A stretch of DNA of 64,000 nucleotides from Rhipicephalus microplus (GCF_043290135.1 NC_134702.1:196386491-196450490); one strand, 5' to 3'; positions 1 through 11,114 are shown, counted from the first letter of the stretch. The notes: a model not told the origin generated them from the letters alone. A program made the numbers and translations.

Positions 1-203
1 TTTTATTTTCTTCATCATTTGGTTCAAGGCAACTATGCCTGTATGATGTATACATTACTTATTATCATGATCGCGCGTTTCTTATGTACTCTTCTTGTAT
101 TGCCACTATATTGCCTTGCTTGTATAATGTTTGTATCCTTTCCACTCCTGTAATAACCCTCAAGGAGGGTTGACAGTATTTTGTAAATAAATAAATAAAT
201 AAA
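1..203 (+). mobile_element. 3' end of a CR1-like LINE
   Basis: The segment ends in a run of TAAA units (about 180-203) directly after a short stem-like stretch CCCTCAAGGAGGG at 157-169. A second, independent segment at 1980-2012 ends the same way (GCAGTATT then AAATA units), which is the usual look of a CR1-type LINE 3' UTR with a short-tandem tail. No coding sequence is visible; the element enters from outside the window. Confidence 0.5.
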
Positions 204-1544
204 AATTCTCTGTTGAATGATCCGTGAAAGCATCCGTGAGTCCATTATATTTATTTCAGGGATAAGCAGTGTTTCTTATGAGTAGAACTGAAGAGTAGCC
301 AGAAATCAAGCCCAATTGAGCCACATTTGTAGCTAAATATAAAAATGGCACTATGACTACTGTTTTATATTTATAATATCAGAAATATTTCGCACATGCT
401 AAGAATACAAGTAAACGCACAATTTTTCTCGCTTGTTTGGTTTAAAGCGACAAATCGGTTGCAACAAAAAGGCTTCTATTTATTGATTTTTTCAAGCACC
501 CTGAAAGCCAAGAGCATCGCAAAAGAGAAGGGAAAAACACAATTTAACGGACTACCTTGAGTACAACGGAAAATGAGCAAACTTTCCAAAGACTGGCGGC
601 TATTGGTCCCATAATGGTCATTGCATCGTGAGAATTCATTCAACCCAGACGGAAGGTGATCCAACTCCCTTTCTCCGCGTGGTAGAAAAACCGAAACGTT
701 TCGGCTCTGCTTATGAGATTACAAACTTCTACACATATAAGCGATAAAGTAGGTATTTCTACAGAAACATAATCATCACCATCATAAAGAGTGGTTTATG
801 TTGTGAAAAAAATTGTCGCTTATCGAAATCTTTGAACCCTAGGTATCGAATATCTTATTTTCAGTCGTGTAAAAACATTGACGCTTGATTACGTTTTTCA
901 AACTGTGTTTCATTTGTTACTTGTAAAGTACCTACTGATTACAATGTCTTGACGGATTCAGTAATACTTTTCTACATATACCCAAGAATGTTATCTAGCA
1001 GTTGCCAGGCTTTTATGCCTTTTAACCTGACTTCTTGCCCAAATTGTACTCCTTTACTTTTTCTGGAATAAACTTGCATATTGATTTCAATTAACAAAGC
1101 GATGTTACACAGAATAGGGTAATAAATGTGTCGTGAAGAACCCAGTGTTGTTCTATTCTTTGAAGTAAGTTGGAGAAGCAAATCTTTCGATGCGCTGTTA
1201 GACGCAGAAGCGAAAGGAGAAAATTTATGACCAATATTCTTGTAGTGCGCTTTTAATTAGTAAAAATACAATGAATAGAATGTTTCACATTGAACAACGC
1301 GGTAGAGATTGTTTTTACACCGACCGCTAAAATTCCATACAGAATCGAAATAAAACTAATAAGTTTTAGTCGTAATTCAGAACAATACTACCATTGATTA
1401 TGGCTGGCTTTATTGATCTCGTTTTCAGTGGTACGGTGTCATATACGGTCTCTCCCAACACCTACACAAAGAAATAAAGTATTGAGATTGACATTTTTTT
1501 TCAGTTAGCTAATGGTTATTTTAAGTTAGACTTATCACATATAC
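204..1544. other. No gene or element recognised
   Basis: AT-rich sequence with short random reading frames only. I see no protein motif, no tRNA-like promoter and no clear repeat. Confidence 0.5.
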
Positions 1545-2012
1545 TTCATTTGTCCACGGGATATACCACAAGGCAGAGGCATGCCTTTACAATAACCCCA
1601 TTTTCCACCCGTAATAACACAGTCAAGTATTCGTTCTTCCCTGGGACAATTACCGAATGGAATAACCTTAGTAACGAAGTTGTTTCCCAGTAATCCTTGA
1701 ACCTTTTAGCTGCGCAGCTCTAGCAGTGAGTGTCTAAAATCTATGACATGTGCTCCTATTGTTTATTTCAATCCCTGTAACCATTCTCCACTTGTGATCA
1801 TCTTGAATGTAGCGCTCATTTCTCTATATATTCTTATGTCGGTTTATTACAAACCACTGTTCTTTTTTATTTTTTTGTTCTGAAAGTGTGTAAATGCCTT
1901 ACCTGTTTTATATTTATTTGTTTGCCGATTTGTAAATTTATCAAATGTATATCCACCCTGCCAAAACCCTATGTTAGTGTTGCAGTATTCATAAATAAAT
2001 AAATAAATAATA
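1545..2012 (+). mobile_element. 5'-truncated CR1-like LINE: RT C-terminus, 3' UTR and tail
   Basis: Reading from 1577 to the TAA at 1691-1693 gives the C-terminal end of a LINE reverse transcriptase polyprotein, including YSFFPGTITEWNNL, which corresponds to the family's usual FFPRTIxxWNxLP block. About 290 bp of 3' UTR follow, ending at an AAATA tandem tail (1991-2012). All upstream coding sequence (endonuclease, RT core) is missing, the normal result of incomplete reverse transcription. Confidence 0.7.
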
Positions 2013-2769
2013 TTCAGCTACAATATATATGAACCTAAATATTCATAACAAGTGACAGATTGTAATACAAAGTTGTTCAAGAAGTAATATGCTGACTTTA
2101 ATTGTTTCCATTTACAAAAATGCCATCAGTGTTTCTGCCATTAAGTTCTAAAAACGATATTTACCACAAGTTGCCAGACGAGAGACTTTTATGCTACTTA
2201 TTAAAAGTATTTCAATAAGGCAACACATATTCTGTGCTGGATAAGTCTTTCCGGAAGCAGTTATTATCTAACATTCAAGCCAAAAAATCATCAAAGCAAC
2301 AAACGTTGAGACAATTTTCCTTTGAAGCTGCACAGTAAAACGAATCAGCAGATATGCCATAGTCACCGACCAGCTTCGTTTTGGTGTGGAACTTTGCCTT
2401 TTGTCAAGTTCTCATGAGAACACGGGCATTGCTATAAGCATTTGAAGCTGATGTCAGTACGAATGGCTGGTAGCGCAAACGGTTCGATATTCGCATACAT
2501 TTGTTTAACAGCTGGTTAACAGCACGCAAGCAACTTCGACACTTTGTCTTTGCAGGCGTGCTGATCGTTGTGTGTCAGTGCCATGTGGCGCACCAGCCCA
2601 CTGCAGTGGTGAGTTTAAGCACGCGCATTGACTGACGTGAAAGAACAACAGTAAAATAGTGGCTCGTTTTCAACTTTGCTGGTGATATTGCCTTTTACAA
2701 ATTCTAAAATAGACCACTAATTGCACTATACCAGAAATTCAAAGAAGCCAAAAAGTAGTCATTACAGCC
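2013..2769. other. No gene or element recognised
   Basis: No reading frame with recognisable motifs. The right edge may already belong to the 5' leader of the LINE that follows; the exact start of that element is not visible. Confidence 0.4.
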
Positions 2770-2785
2770 ACGTAAAACTTTTGTC

Positions 2786-2975
2786 ACCTGACGGAGTCTT
2801 AAGATAGGTAATTTTTCGCAAAGTACCCACCAAAGGCAACCCAGGCGACAGTATTACAAGTAAATAACCACGAAAGTTTGCCTGACCGGGTCCTATGTTT
2901 GCCCATTCAGCGCAAAGTAGCCACAATAAACAACCCTGGTGAAAGTATTAGAAATAAAGAACCACAAAGTTTTAA
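2786..2975 (+). repeat. About 93-bp tandem repeats in the LINE 5' leader
   Basis: GCAAAGTACCCACC at 2818 and GCAAAGTAGCCACA at 2911 begin two copies that stay alignable for about 60 bp. Both contain a CAGTATTA/AAGTATTA block and end in ACCACRAAGTTT. The preceding CCTGACGGAGTC (about 2790) matches CCTGACCGGGTC (about 2882), so roughly two to two and a half monomers of period about 93 are present immediately before ORF1. Tandem monomers at this place act as promoters in some LINEs; that role is inferred here. Confidence 0.6.
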
Positions 2976-3045
2976 ACTGGTTATATGTATTTGCATGAAA
3001 AGAGAAGGGCCTATAAAGGCTGAATATCATTTCAACTACACGAAA

Positions 3046-4410
3046 ATGGGCGTAGAATCACCAGGGTCTCCACCCATACGTTCCGCGTCGTCTGTGGCCA
3101 CTCTAAGAAAGCGCTCCGGCCACCCAAGTGACGTCGACAGTGAGGACACGCTCATGTAATCTACTGCCAGTGATGAGAGCTCCGATGAAAGTGACTTTGT
3201 GCCCATGGCAAGACACAAGGCGAAGAGGAGGCTGCTTACGACATCTCCTTCCACAAGTGAGGCCACCACGAACATTCAAGAGCCACCGGTTCACACTATT
3301 TTGTTTGTCCCGCTGAATGCCGCTGACAGCATGAACCGACTTAATCGCCAGGTCACGTCTATGTCACTTGAGGTGCCCGTTCCGGGACAAATAACAGACG
3401 TGAGAATCAATGGCCACAAGAATGTTCTGGCGATAGACGTTACGCAACGTACTGCTTTCGACGTATTGACCAAGGTAAATGTGCTCGGGAACATCAACGT
3501 ACGTTCTTTCATACCAGATGGCAAGGACTCTAGGGCAGGCGTTATCTACGACGTCGACACTTCTATCAGCGATATTGATTTTCCCACTCTAATCAAACCA
3601 GTGACGGAAGCTACTATAATCTTGCAAGCCCGCCGTCTCGGGAACTCACGATGCGTGAAACTAGTTTTTAAGGGTGACAGCCTCCCAACTCAAGTAAGAG
3701 TTGGTCATTTTCGACAAACAGTACGGTCGTTCATGCCGAAACCTCTTCAGTGTCGGAAGTGCTGTAAAATAGAACACGTGAGTGCTGTTTGCACAAGTTC
3801 TGCTGTGTGCTCCCGATGCTCGGAGTCGCACAACACGGAAGCCTGCCAGGCAGAACATCGCAAATGCGGCAATTGCCAAGGTCCTCACGAGGCGTCATCA
3901 AAGGAGCATCCAAATCTGAAGAAGGAAATGCAAGTGCTGAGGCAGATGGCCAGAGACGGTTCTACCCACAGGGAGGCTGCTGCCAAAGTGCGACGTCGGC
4001 GTTCGCGCCATAGGAAAGCTCCTAGGACATCCTCTGCCAAGGCCAGGGATACACCGCTACCCCATATCACGCACTCACCACCACAAGCATCAACAAGTGC
4101 CAACAACAAGCATCCTCAGAAAGACGCAAGAAACATTGACCCTGGCGCGTGGCCAGCACTGCCGTCAGTGACACCGCCAGTAGAGCGGCAGCATCGCCCA
4201 CTGAAAGCTACTTCAGAGCGAGTAAGTCATGACAATCAAGATAACGAAATAATAGACGTGATCAAGACCCTCATGAAGACAATTCGAGTACTCCTTAATA
4301 ATATTCACACTCCGGCTGCCCATAGCGCTCTTCAAATATTGGACACTCTCAATCCGGTGCTATCAAATTTACAGAAGCACCATGGCTCTTTCTCTGCAGC
4401 CCTTCCGTAA
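3046..4410 (+). pseudogene. LINE ORF1, gag-like nucleic-acid-binding protein with one in-frame stop
   Basis: The frame opens at ATG 3046 (MGVESPGSPP) and runs to TAA at 4408-4410, about 454 codons, with a single TAA at 3157-3159 in an acidic Ser-rich stretch (DTLM*STASDESSDESD). The middle is the conserved ORF1 domain. It is followed by three cysteine knuckles: CRKCCKIEHVSAVC, CSRCSESHNTEAC and CGNCQGPHEASSKEHP (about 3750-3915). A basic Arg-rich block and a Pro/Ser-rich tail follow. Such proteins coat the LINE RNA and chaperone target-primed reverse transcription. ORF2 begins within about 30 bp of the stop, the usual spacing. Re-initiation downstream of 3157 (for example ATG 3205) could still give a 402-residue protein. 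Confidence 0.85.
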
Positions 4411-6611
4411 ACAAGTGAAAGAGGCATCAATTTTCCAATGAAATGCCCGAGGTCTCAAACCCCGCATTTCGGATTTTCGACCATATGTTTTCAAGAATCA
4501 GTTTCCAACTATCGTAATTTGTGAACCACGTCTTCACAATGCTATACGACTTTCTAAATACGAGGCTTTCAGATCTGCAACCCGTAACGAAACCAGTAAG
4601 GTCATTGTTTACATCAGGTGTGAACTCACATATATTGAGCAACCAGTAACACCGGACGACAGCAACCAATACGTGTGCCTGACAGTTAAGCGTAAGAACG
4701 TGAACTTCACGCTAGTGGCAGCATATATTTTACCTTCAGGCCGCTTCGACACAGCAAGATTAAGCGCCATTATATCAGCGACACCTAGGTCATGGATTAT
4801 TACCGGTGATTTTAACGCTCATCACCCCCTGTGGAGAAGCCAGAAGATGGACCGTCGGGGAAGAGATGTGTCCTCCTTTGTGTCTGACCACCAACTATAT
4901 TGTTTAAATAACGGCGCTCCCACGTTTTTACGGGGCCTGACATATAGTAGCTATCTCGACCTAACTTTTGTGTCAAGTAGCCTGACCCCCTAGGTGCAGT
5001 GGTTTGCGGACAACGAAACGCATGGCAGTGACCACATCCTCACCTATATAAAAATATAGGGGCTAAGCAAGTCGCAAATCGTGCCCACTTCACGGATAGA
5101 CTGGTCAAAGTACAGATTATCCACAGAGAAGCAATGCGAGAGAAACCAAGAAGGTTCTCTTGAAAGCCTAGAAAATATAATGAAGGCCGCTATTCAAGAC
5201 GCAACGTTTAATTGTGGACCTTTGCCAGATTTTTGCAAATATGAGGTGGAGTTGAAGTGACTTCGCGCAATCCGTCGTCGCGCCGAAAGACGTTATAGGC
5301 GCGCGAAATCCATCTACGACTTGAGGGAAGCGAGACGTCTACAAAAGAAGATTCAACGTCGAATCAATGCACTACAGTCACAACGATTGAAGTCACTATG
5401 CGAGTCGCTCGATCCCCACAAACCTCTTTCGCAAATATGGAGAATAATCCGCGGCCTACGAACATTGCCACAACAGAATCGTCCTTTCGAATGCCTTGCT
5501 CTCCACCAAGGCCGGCGTGAAATCGATGTAGCGGAAAACTTCTGTGCCACGGCTGCAAACAAGGGGTCCGGGATCAACATGAGTAACCTACGAAACGCGC
5601 CGGCGTGCAGAGACACTCGAATGGACAATATGTTTTCTCTAGAGGAGCTTCAGGCAGCATTGACAGCATGCAAGCGCTCGTCATCGCCTGGACCCGATGG
5701 AGTCATTTACATGGCCCTTGCTAACCTAGGACGAACAGCTCGGCGTGCCCTTCTAGCTGTATACAATGACTCGTAGAGCAGTGGTTTGGTTCCTCCTTTG
5801 TGGAAGTGCAGCCACCTTGTGCCCCTGCTCAAACCAGGCAAATCGCCTCTGGACATGGCCTCCTATTGCCCCATCGCGCTTGCCAGCTGTTTTGGAAAGG
5901 TGATGGGGAGAATGGTGCTGCCTCGCCTGGAGTGGTACTTGGAACATAACAATATACACCCCAATGCCTTGACCGGCTTTCGACGTGGGCGGTCTTCCAT
6001 AGACAATGTTGTTGATCTTGTCACGTCTGTACAACAGCAGAAGAGCCTAAAGAGATTATCAGCAGCACTTTTGTTGGATATGAAGGCTGCATACGACAAT
6101 GTATTACATGAAACCATCCTGGACGCCTTGGGCAGCATTGGATTGGGAGGCCGCGTTTATCAATGGATCTACAGCTATTTGAAGGACAGAAGCTTCTTCG
6201 TTCAGACAGAACATGGCGCAACAAGGCAACATCATACTTATCGCGGCGTCCCTCAAGGTGGGGTCCTAAGCCCCATACTTTTCAACCTTGCGCTCATCGG
6301 CCTCGTTGACGTCCTGCCACACTCCGTACATCTGTCGATATACGCGGACGACATCTGCATCTGGGCCTCAGGGGTCACGCGCTTACACGTACGAGCCAGG
6401 CTTCAGACAGCAGCTACACTGACGTCGAACTACCTTCAAGTACGAGGACTGGAGCTGTCATATGAGAAATGCTCAGTAGTTGCGTTTACGCGCAAGACAA
6501 TGACGCCATACCGCATCAGAATTAATGGACACACAATCAGCTATCAAAAGACTCACCGTTTCCTGGGAGTAATAATAGATCGTGATTTGTCTTGGAGCCC
6601 TCATATCGCTT

Positions 6612-6671
6612 ACCATGATCACCCACGTCCATGATCCACGTCCGGAAACTGACCATGATCACCCACGTCCT
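6612..6671 (+). repeat. Local templated duplication causing a frameshift in the RT
   Basis: The 19-mer ACCATGATCACCCACGTCC occurs at 6612-6630 and again at 6653-6671, with a partial third piece (CATGATCCACGTCC, about 6630-6643) between. The downstream copy fits the expected protein (RKLTMITHVLKFLAG), so the upstream copy is the added one. The insertion moves ORF2 from frame 2 to frame 1. Confidence 0.7.
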
Positions 6672-7055
6672 AAAGTTTCTTGCGGGAAAATCGTGGGGTG
6701 CAACGGTACGAGCCATGCTTCAGCTGTATGCTGCACTTTTTCTTGACTTCATGCGCTACAGCCTACCTGTGCTTGGCAAGGCCCGCATAACAAATGTACA
6801 CGTCCTCCAGTCATTACAAGCTCAAGCACTGAGAATATGCCTCGGGCTGCCGAGATGCGCATCCTCAGCAGCGACTGTCGCAATCGCTCATGAACACCCT
6901 ATCACAACCTACATTCGTGTCGATGCATTAAGAACGCACATGAAACATGCCACCTGGATTCAATCGCATCACCTCGTCTCCCTTCCAACTTCCAGGCCAT
7001 GCTCTGCGTTCTGCTCTATTATTGCCCCACATCGCACGGTGATTCCCACGAACTT

Positions 7056-8970
7056 ATATATATCCTACTACACCGGAAGAAATATGCGGCTTGTTAAAAA
7101 AGTTAAAAAACAACAGTGCCTGTGGTGTAGATGAATTGAAGGCAGTTCCTCTTAAAGTAGTCGCTCATGCTATCTGTTTACCTCTATCGCACATATGCAA
7201 TCTTATTCTAAGCTCTGGAACGTTTCCCAACGAACTGAAGATTGCAAGGGTATCAGTTATTTTTAAAGGAGGAGATAAAAACGATCTCGGTAACTATAGG
7301 CCAATCTCTGTTTTACCTATGTTTTCCAAGGTTATTGAAGAAGCTATAAACTTCAGGCTTACTAATTTTTTTCAGCAAAAAAACATTATCGTAAAAAATC
7401 AATATGGTTTCCAAAAGAAAAAATCCACAGAAATGGCATTACTCGATATTAAAGATAAAATAGTTGACAACATAGAAAAAAAACTATTCACGGTAGGGCT
7501 TTTCCTTGACTTTAAAAAAGCATTTGATTCCGTTAAGCATGATGTTTTACTGCTCAAACTATCCAGATACGGTGTCAGAGGTATAGCTCTAGACATTGTA
7601 AAAAGTTACCTAGAAAACCGTGTGCAATACACCAACATTGGTAATGCGAAATCTGAATTCGGTAAAATTACATGCGGCGTGCCACAAGGGTCAATCCTTG
7701 GCCCACTCTTGTTTATTATGTACATAAATGATATAGTTAACATACCTCTTACACCTGACATTATTTTGTACGCCGATGACACGAATGTATTCTTCTCTGG
7801 GCCAGATATTGACGACCTTATGTTGAAAGCGAATATTTGGCTACAAAACTTATCTACATGGCTTAGGGCCAACAGGTTAAATCTAAATGCTAAAAAAACA
7901 AAATTTGTTGTTTTTAGACCTCGTAACAAAACATACACTAGTAAGAATATTATTAGCTTTCAGGGACAGCCTATTGAACGCGTTGCGTCTCTTAAATTTC
8001 TCGGTGTCTTTTTTCACGAATATTTAGATTGGTCTGTGCATATAAATTACTTACGAAAAAACATCTCTCGAGCAGTTGGCATACTATGCACGTTGCGCAG
8101 CCTATTACCAGTATGGTTAAAAAGACAGATTTATTACGCAACCATACATTCGCACCTTCACTATTGTCTTCTGATTTGGGGAACGACGACAAAAACTAAC
8201 CTCAATAATTTATATCTATTACAAAAACGAGCTGTGCGATTAATTGAACTTCTACCTTTTCGTTCGCACACAGCCCCTTTTTTCGAAAAACATAGACTGC
8301 TAGTCATTAATAATATCCGACATAAAAAATTAGCAATGATTATATATCGTGAAGTTAAATCTAATCGAATTGAATTTTTCAGGAAGTATCACGAGCGTGA
8401 CCACAGTCATAATTTACGACACATTAGTTTCAAGAAAGACACGCTTCGTACAAATTACGGTACACAAAAACTAACTTACCAAATTCCCCACTTTCTTAAT
8501 GAACACCCCACTGTGATGGCATTAATTGAACAAAGTTCCTCCATTTATGTTTTCAAAAAGAAGATACACACATTCCTTCTAAAAACTCAATCAGATTCTC
8601 ATACCTCTTTCGATTCATTTTATTTTATGTAACTTTTATGTGCTGCTGTGACTTTATGAATTTTTTTGCTTTTGTCTGCCTGTTTGTTTGTGCGTAAATA
8701 GTCTCTTATTATTTCTTTATGTGCTAATTCATAATTGCTGTTCATTTCTTTGTCAATACTGGCTTGATGTAAAAAAAAAAAAAAATTGTAAATGTTTTTT
8801 GATATTGTATGTATCTCAATTTCAATTTTTGTACTGCTATATATAACCTGTTTATGTATGTGTGTACATAGGGGGTTGGCGCTTTGTCAGGCTTTCTTTG
8901 CCTTTACGCCGATCCCCTAGGCAAACTGTGTATACGGGTTGTCTGAAATAAAATTCAAATTCAAATTCAA
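7056..8970 (+). mobile_element. 5'-truncated CR1/L2-type LINE nested in the older LINE
   Basis: The insert begins inside its own ORF2, just before the RT (TTPEEICGLLKKLKNN). It carries a complete RT frame to 8632 and about 340 bp of 3' UTR, including GTTGGCGCTTTGTCAGGC (8874). It ends in a repeated ATTCAA tail (about 8953-8970). There is no RNase H, and the short-tandem 3' tail is typical of CR1/L2 elements. Its intact frame and exact target-site duplication make it the youngest-looking element in the window. Confidence 0.85.
7058..8632 (+). CDS. LINE reverse transcriptase, open frame of 525 codons lacking its endonuclease
   Basis: The frame is open from the truncation point (7058) to TAA 8630-8632; the first ATG in this frame lies well inside, so no natural start exists. 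RT blocks appear in order: SACGVDELKAVPLK, ARVSVIFKGGDKNDLGNYRP (RT 1), VKNQYGFQKKKST (RT 2), GLFLDFKKAFDSV (RT 3), TCGVPQGSILGPLLF (RT 4), IILYADDTNVF with intact YADD (RT 5) and SLKFLGVFF (RT 7). The C-terminal region has the CR1-type YATIHSHLHYCLLIWG and ends FKKKIHTFLL. The upstream endonuclease was never copied in. With no stop in about 1.6 kb it is far better preserved than its host element. Confidence 0.8.
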   Translation: MYPTTPEEICGLLKKLKNNSACGVDELKAVPLKVVAHAICLPLSHICNLILSSGTFPNELKIARVSVIFKGGDKNDLGNYRPISVLPMFSKVIEEAINFRLTNFFQQKNIIVKNQYGFQKKKSTEMALLDIKDKIVDNIEKKLFTVGLFLDFKKAFDSVKHDVLLLKLSRYGVRGIALDIVKSYLENRVQYTNIGNAKSEFGKITCGVPQGSILGPLLFIMYINDIVNIPLTPDIILYADDTNVFFSGPDIDDLMLKANIWLQNLSTWLRANRLNLNAKKTKFVVFRPRNKTYTSKNIISFQGQPIERVASLKFLGVFFHEYLDWSVHINYLRKNISRAVGILCTLRSLLPVWLKRQIYYATIHSHLHYCLLIWGTTTKTNLNNLYLLQKRAVRLIELLPFRSHTAPFFEKHRLLVINNIRHKKLAMIIYREVKSNRIEFFRKYHERDHSHNLRHISFKKDTLRTNYGTQKLTYQIPHFLNEHPTVMALIEQSSSIYVFKKKIHTFLLKTQSDSHTSFDSFYFM

Positions 8971-8975
8971 AACTT

Positions 8976-9999
8976 CACGCACGCAGCAAGATCGTCGTTA
9001 CCATTGTGGTGTCTACATCCACTGGAAGCCCTGATAACCATCCCCGGAACGCAAAAGAAGAAAAATTTGTCAAATTTGGCCCTAAAACAAACAACATTAC
9101 TGTTTCTGCATGCGAAACACAGTGGGCGCATTCACATTTACACGGATGGGTCGGTCACTTCAACAAGTTCAACAGGCGCAGTGGTGATTCCGGAGAAATC
9201 AATCACCATAAAGTTCAAGACCTCGCATCTGACATTATCCAAGGCGGCAGAACTCGCCGCCATTCGTGCCGCTCTGGAGTTCCTAGTTGAAGAACCGCAA
9301 CAGACATGGTCAATATTCTCCGACTTCAAAGCAGCTCTCCAGGGCATTGTCTCGCCATATCGTCATGGACCAAACGAACAGCTAATTTCTGAAATACTGC
9401 TTCATCACCGGGCTATAGAGAAGCAACATGACATAGCGTATCAATGGATACCAGGCCACTGCAGCATTGATGGAAACGACCGTGCAGATAAAGCAGCCCG
9501 AACTGCTCATGATGATGCCCCTTGTGTAGCTATACCATTATCAAGAACGGACGCCGCTGCAAGGCTTCGATCACTTGCACGAGAACTGACACTCGCACAG
9601 TGGAATTCAGCGGCATTCACCAACGTCCGCCTTCATAATTTGGACCCACACCTACAGCTCCGTCTTCCATCGGGAATAATCAGAGCAGAGGAGACACTTT
9701 TGTGTGGTCTGTGGATTGGGGTGGCCTTTACGAATGCTTATTCGTTTCGAATCGGAATGGCCAGAAGCCCGACTTGTGACAACTGTGGCTGCGCAGTGAC
9801 TTTCTCCCATCTTCTCTGCGAGTGTCCGCGCTTCAGCGTGCCAAGAAAAGAACTGTCAAAAGCTTTATATAGAATAGACAATCGCCAATTGTCGGAAGAA
9901 AGGGTATTAGGACACTGGCTGAGACCGTCCTCTGCACGCAAGGCATTGAGAGCGTTGTTGCGCTCTCTGCGGGCAAGTGGTCTTAGAGACAGACTGTAA
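8976..9999 (+). CDS. RNase H and C-terminal domain of the interrupted LINE ORF2
   Basis: The uninterrupted 3' exon-like remnant of the older LINE. RNase H residues are present: the Asp in IYTDGS, the Glu in AELAAIRAAL, the Asp in IFSDFKAAL and the Asp in GNDRADKAA. The GHCSIDGNDRAD block closes the fold. A Cys/His cluster (CDNC, HLLC, around 9775-9830) follows, then a basic C-terminus. The domain would cleave RNA in RNA:DNA hybrids during integration, but it has no start of its own and no remaining connection to an RT. Confidence 0.75.
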
Positions 10000-10168
10000 A
10001 CAGCGTCGTGGATCGTCTGATGACCTTCTCTCTCTCTTTTTTTACAACGTCTCTTTTCTCTCATCCTTTATCCCCCTTACCCCCTTCCTCAGTACAGGGT
10101 AGCCAGCCGGTCTGAGAATTGGCCAACCTCCCTGTCGTCCCTCTATTATTCCTCCTCCTCCTCCTTCA

Positions 10169-10208
10169 ACTACACATCAAAATTAAAAAATAAAAAAAAT
10201 TGTGTAGT
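10169..10208. repeat. 8-bp inverted repeat bracketing the LINE A-rich tail
   Basis: ACTACACA (10169-10176) and its exact complement TGTGTAGT (10201-10208) flank a 24-bp A-rich segment. It could form a stem-loop at the LINE 3' end or be a coincidence at the insertion boundary. Confidence 0.4.
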
Positions 10209-10389
10209 GGAACCAAAAAGCATTCAATCCTTTCAGTAAACGTATTACGCTGACGGCTCGTAGGCTGTCATGAAGAGTTATTCTAGTGACACTGCGCTTG
10301 TGTGAGTGCGTAGGGCTTGCGTAGATGTTACTTTACTCACGTACTGAAGCAAAAATTGGGGGAGCCTCATGCTTCCCCTTTAAGAGTTG

Positions 10390-10459
10390 AACGCGATAGC
10401 GAGATTTGGCCCCTAGTGCGCCCTTCAACCGCTAAGTTTATACTTAATAATATGTTTTG

Positions 10460-10504
<45 letters not shown>

Positions 10505-11114
10505 TGGTACATACAAATTGCTGATCTAAAGCAAGAGTCGCATGGCATCCAGATACACACCGCGCGCTCACCATCTGCGTGGCCATAAAGGGTCTCACAG
10601 TGCCTCACATAGGGTAGCACGTTATCTAGCGTTTGCTGTTTGCTTGATCAACGCCTCTGGAAAGGCATGATATGTTTTTCGCTAGATGGATATAGTTCTT
10701 TATAATTAAAACTGTTTGAAAGTTCCTGTGTGTTTTTAGCGGCGATGGCTGCACTATCCCAGCCTTTTTGACGTATTTTGATGGCCTCTCAATTGCGCCT
10801 ACAAATCACCGAATGGGCTCGTTTTTGTCGTGGCACCTGTCGCACAAAAAACGTTAGACTCCTTCCCCTGCAAGGCATTTAGGTAGTGTTTTTCCCGAAG
10901 CAGCCACAAGTAACTTCGTGGCTTTATGGTAGGACACCTGCTTGCCACGTGAACGGCCCGGGTTTGATCCTCAACGGGACCGAAAAATTTTACTCGTTAT
11001 GTTATCTGCTTTTTGATCACTTTTTTCCTCATGGGTGATTTTTCGCTTACAATCAATAATGGCGACACAAGCGCTGGAATCTCTGCTACACGAACTCTTT
11101 AATGCTATCGCGTT
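10390..11114. repeat. Candidate non-autonomous repeat bounded by an 11-bp inverted repeat
   Basis: AACGCGATAGC at 10390-10400 and its exact complement GCTATCGCGTT at 11104-11114 bracket about 725 bp. Inside lies a tRNA-like piece at about 10920-10985, with a GTAGGACACC box-A-like and a GGTTTGATCC box-B-like motif. I see no transposase and no flanking duplication, so a composite of SINE-like repeats is as likely as one element. Confidence 0.3.
10461..10502. repeat. (CA)n microsatellite
   Basis: About 20 uninterrupted CA units. Confidence 0.95.

Larger units (their letters stand above)
7051..8975 (+). repeat. Target-site duplication AACTT flanking the nested LINE
   Basis: AACTT at 7051-7055 is repeated at 8971-8975. 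Removing 7056-8975 rejoins the host ORF2 codons as Asn (7051-7053) and Phe (7054-7055 plus 8976), giving VIPTNFTHAARSSLPL with no loss or gain of residues. Confidence 0.85.
4412..9999 (+). pseudogene. LINE ORF2 (endonuclease, reverse transcriptase, RNase H), broken and interrupted
   Basis: The N-terminus is an AP-type endonuclease: NARGLKPRISDF (about 4442) opens it and IITGDFNAHHPLW (about 4800) carries the catalytic Asp/Asn/His region. The linker is Arg-rich. The RT contains SSSPGPDGV (about 5680), DMKAAYDN (about 6080), GVPQGGVLSP (about 6246) and the catalytic YADD (about 6340). Stops lie at 4439, 4991, 5057, 5258 and 5774, all in one frame. The frame shifts by a local duplication near 6612-6671. 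At 7055 the frame is cut by a nested LINE and resumes at 8976. RNase H follows (IHIYTDGS, ELAAIRAALEFL, IFSDFKAAL, WIPGHCSIDGNDRADKAA). The end is a CDNCGCAVTFSHLLCECPRF zinc-like motif, and the frame closes at 9997-9999. Split across these defects it cannot make an active polyprotein. Confidence 0.85.
2786..10200 (+). mobile_element. I/R1-type non-LTR retrotransposon with RNase H, split by a nested LINE
   Basis: Order of parts: tandem 5' repeats, ORF1 with three cysteine knuckles (3046-4410), ORF2 with AP-like endonuclease, reverse transcriptase, RNase H and a C-terminal Cys/His motif (4412-9999), then a pyrimidine-rich 3' UTR and an A-rich tail at 10178-10199. A second LINE occupies 7056-8970. 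Removing it and one target-site copy gives an element of about 5.5 kb, normal for the group. RNase H inside ORF2 points to the I/R1/LOA side of the LINE tree; I cannot assign the clade more exactly. Five in-frame stops in ORF2, one in ORF1 and one frameshift make it non-functional. Confidence 0.85.
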
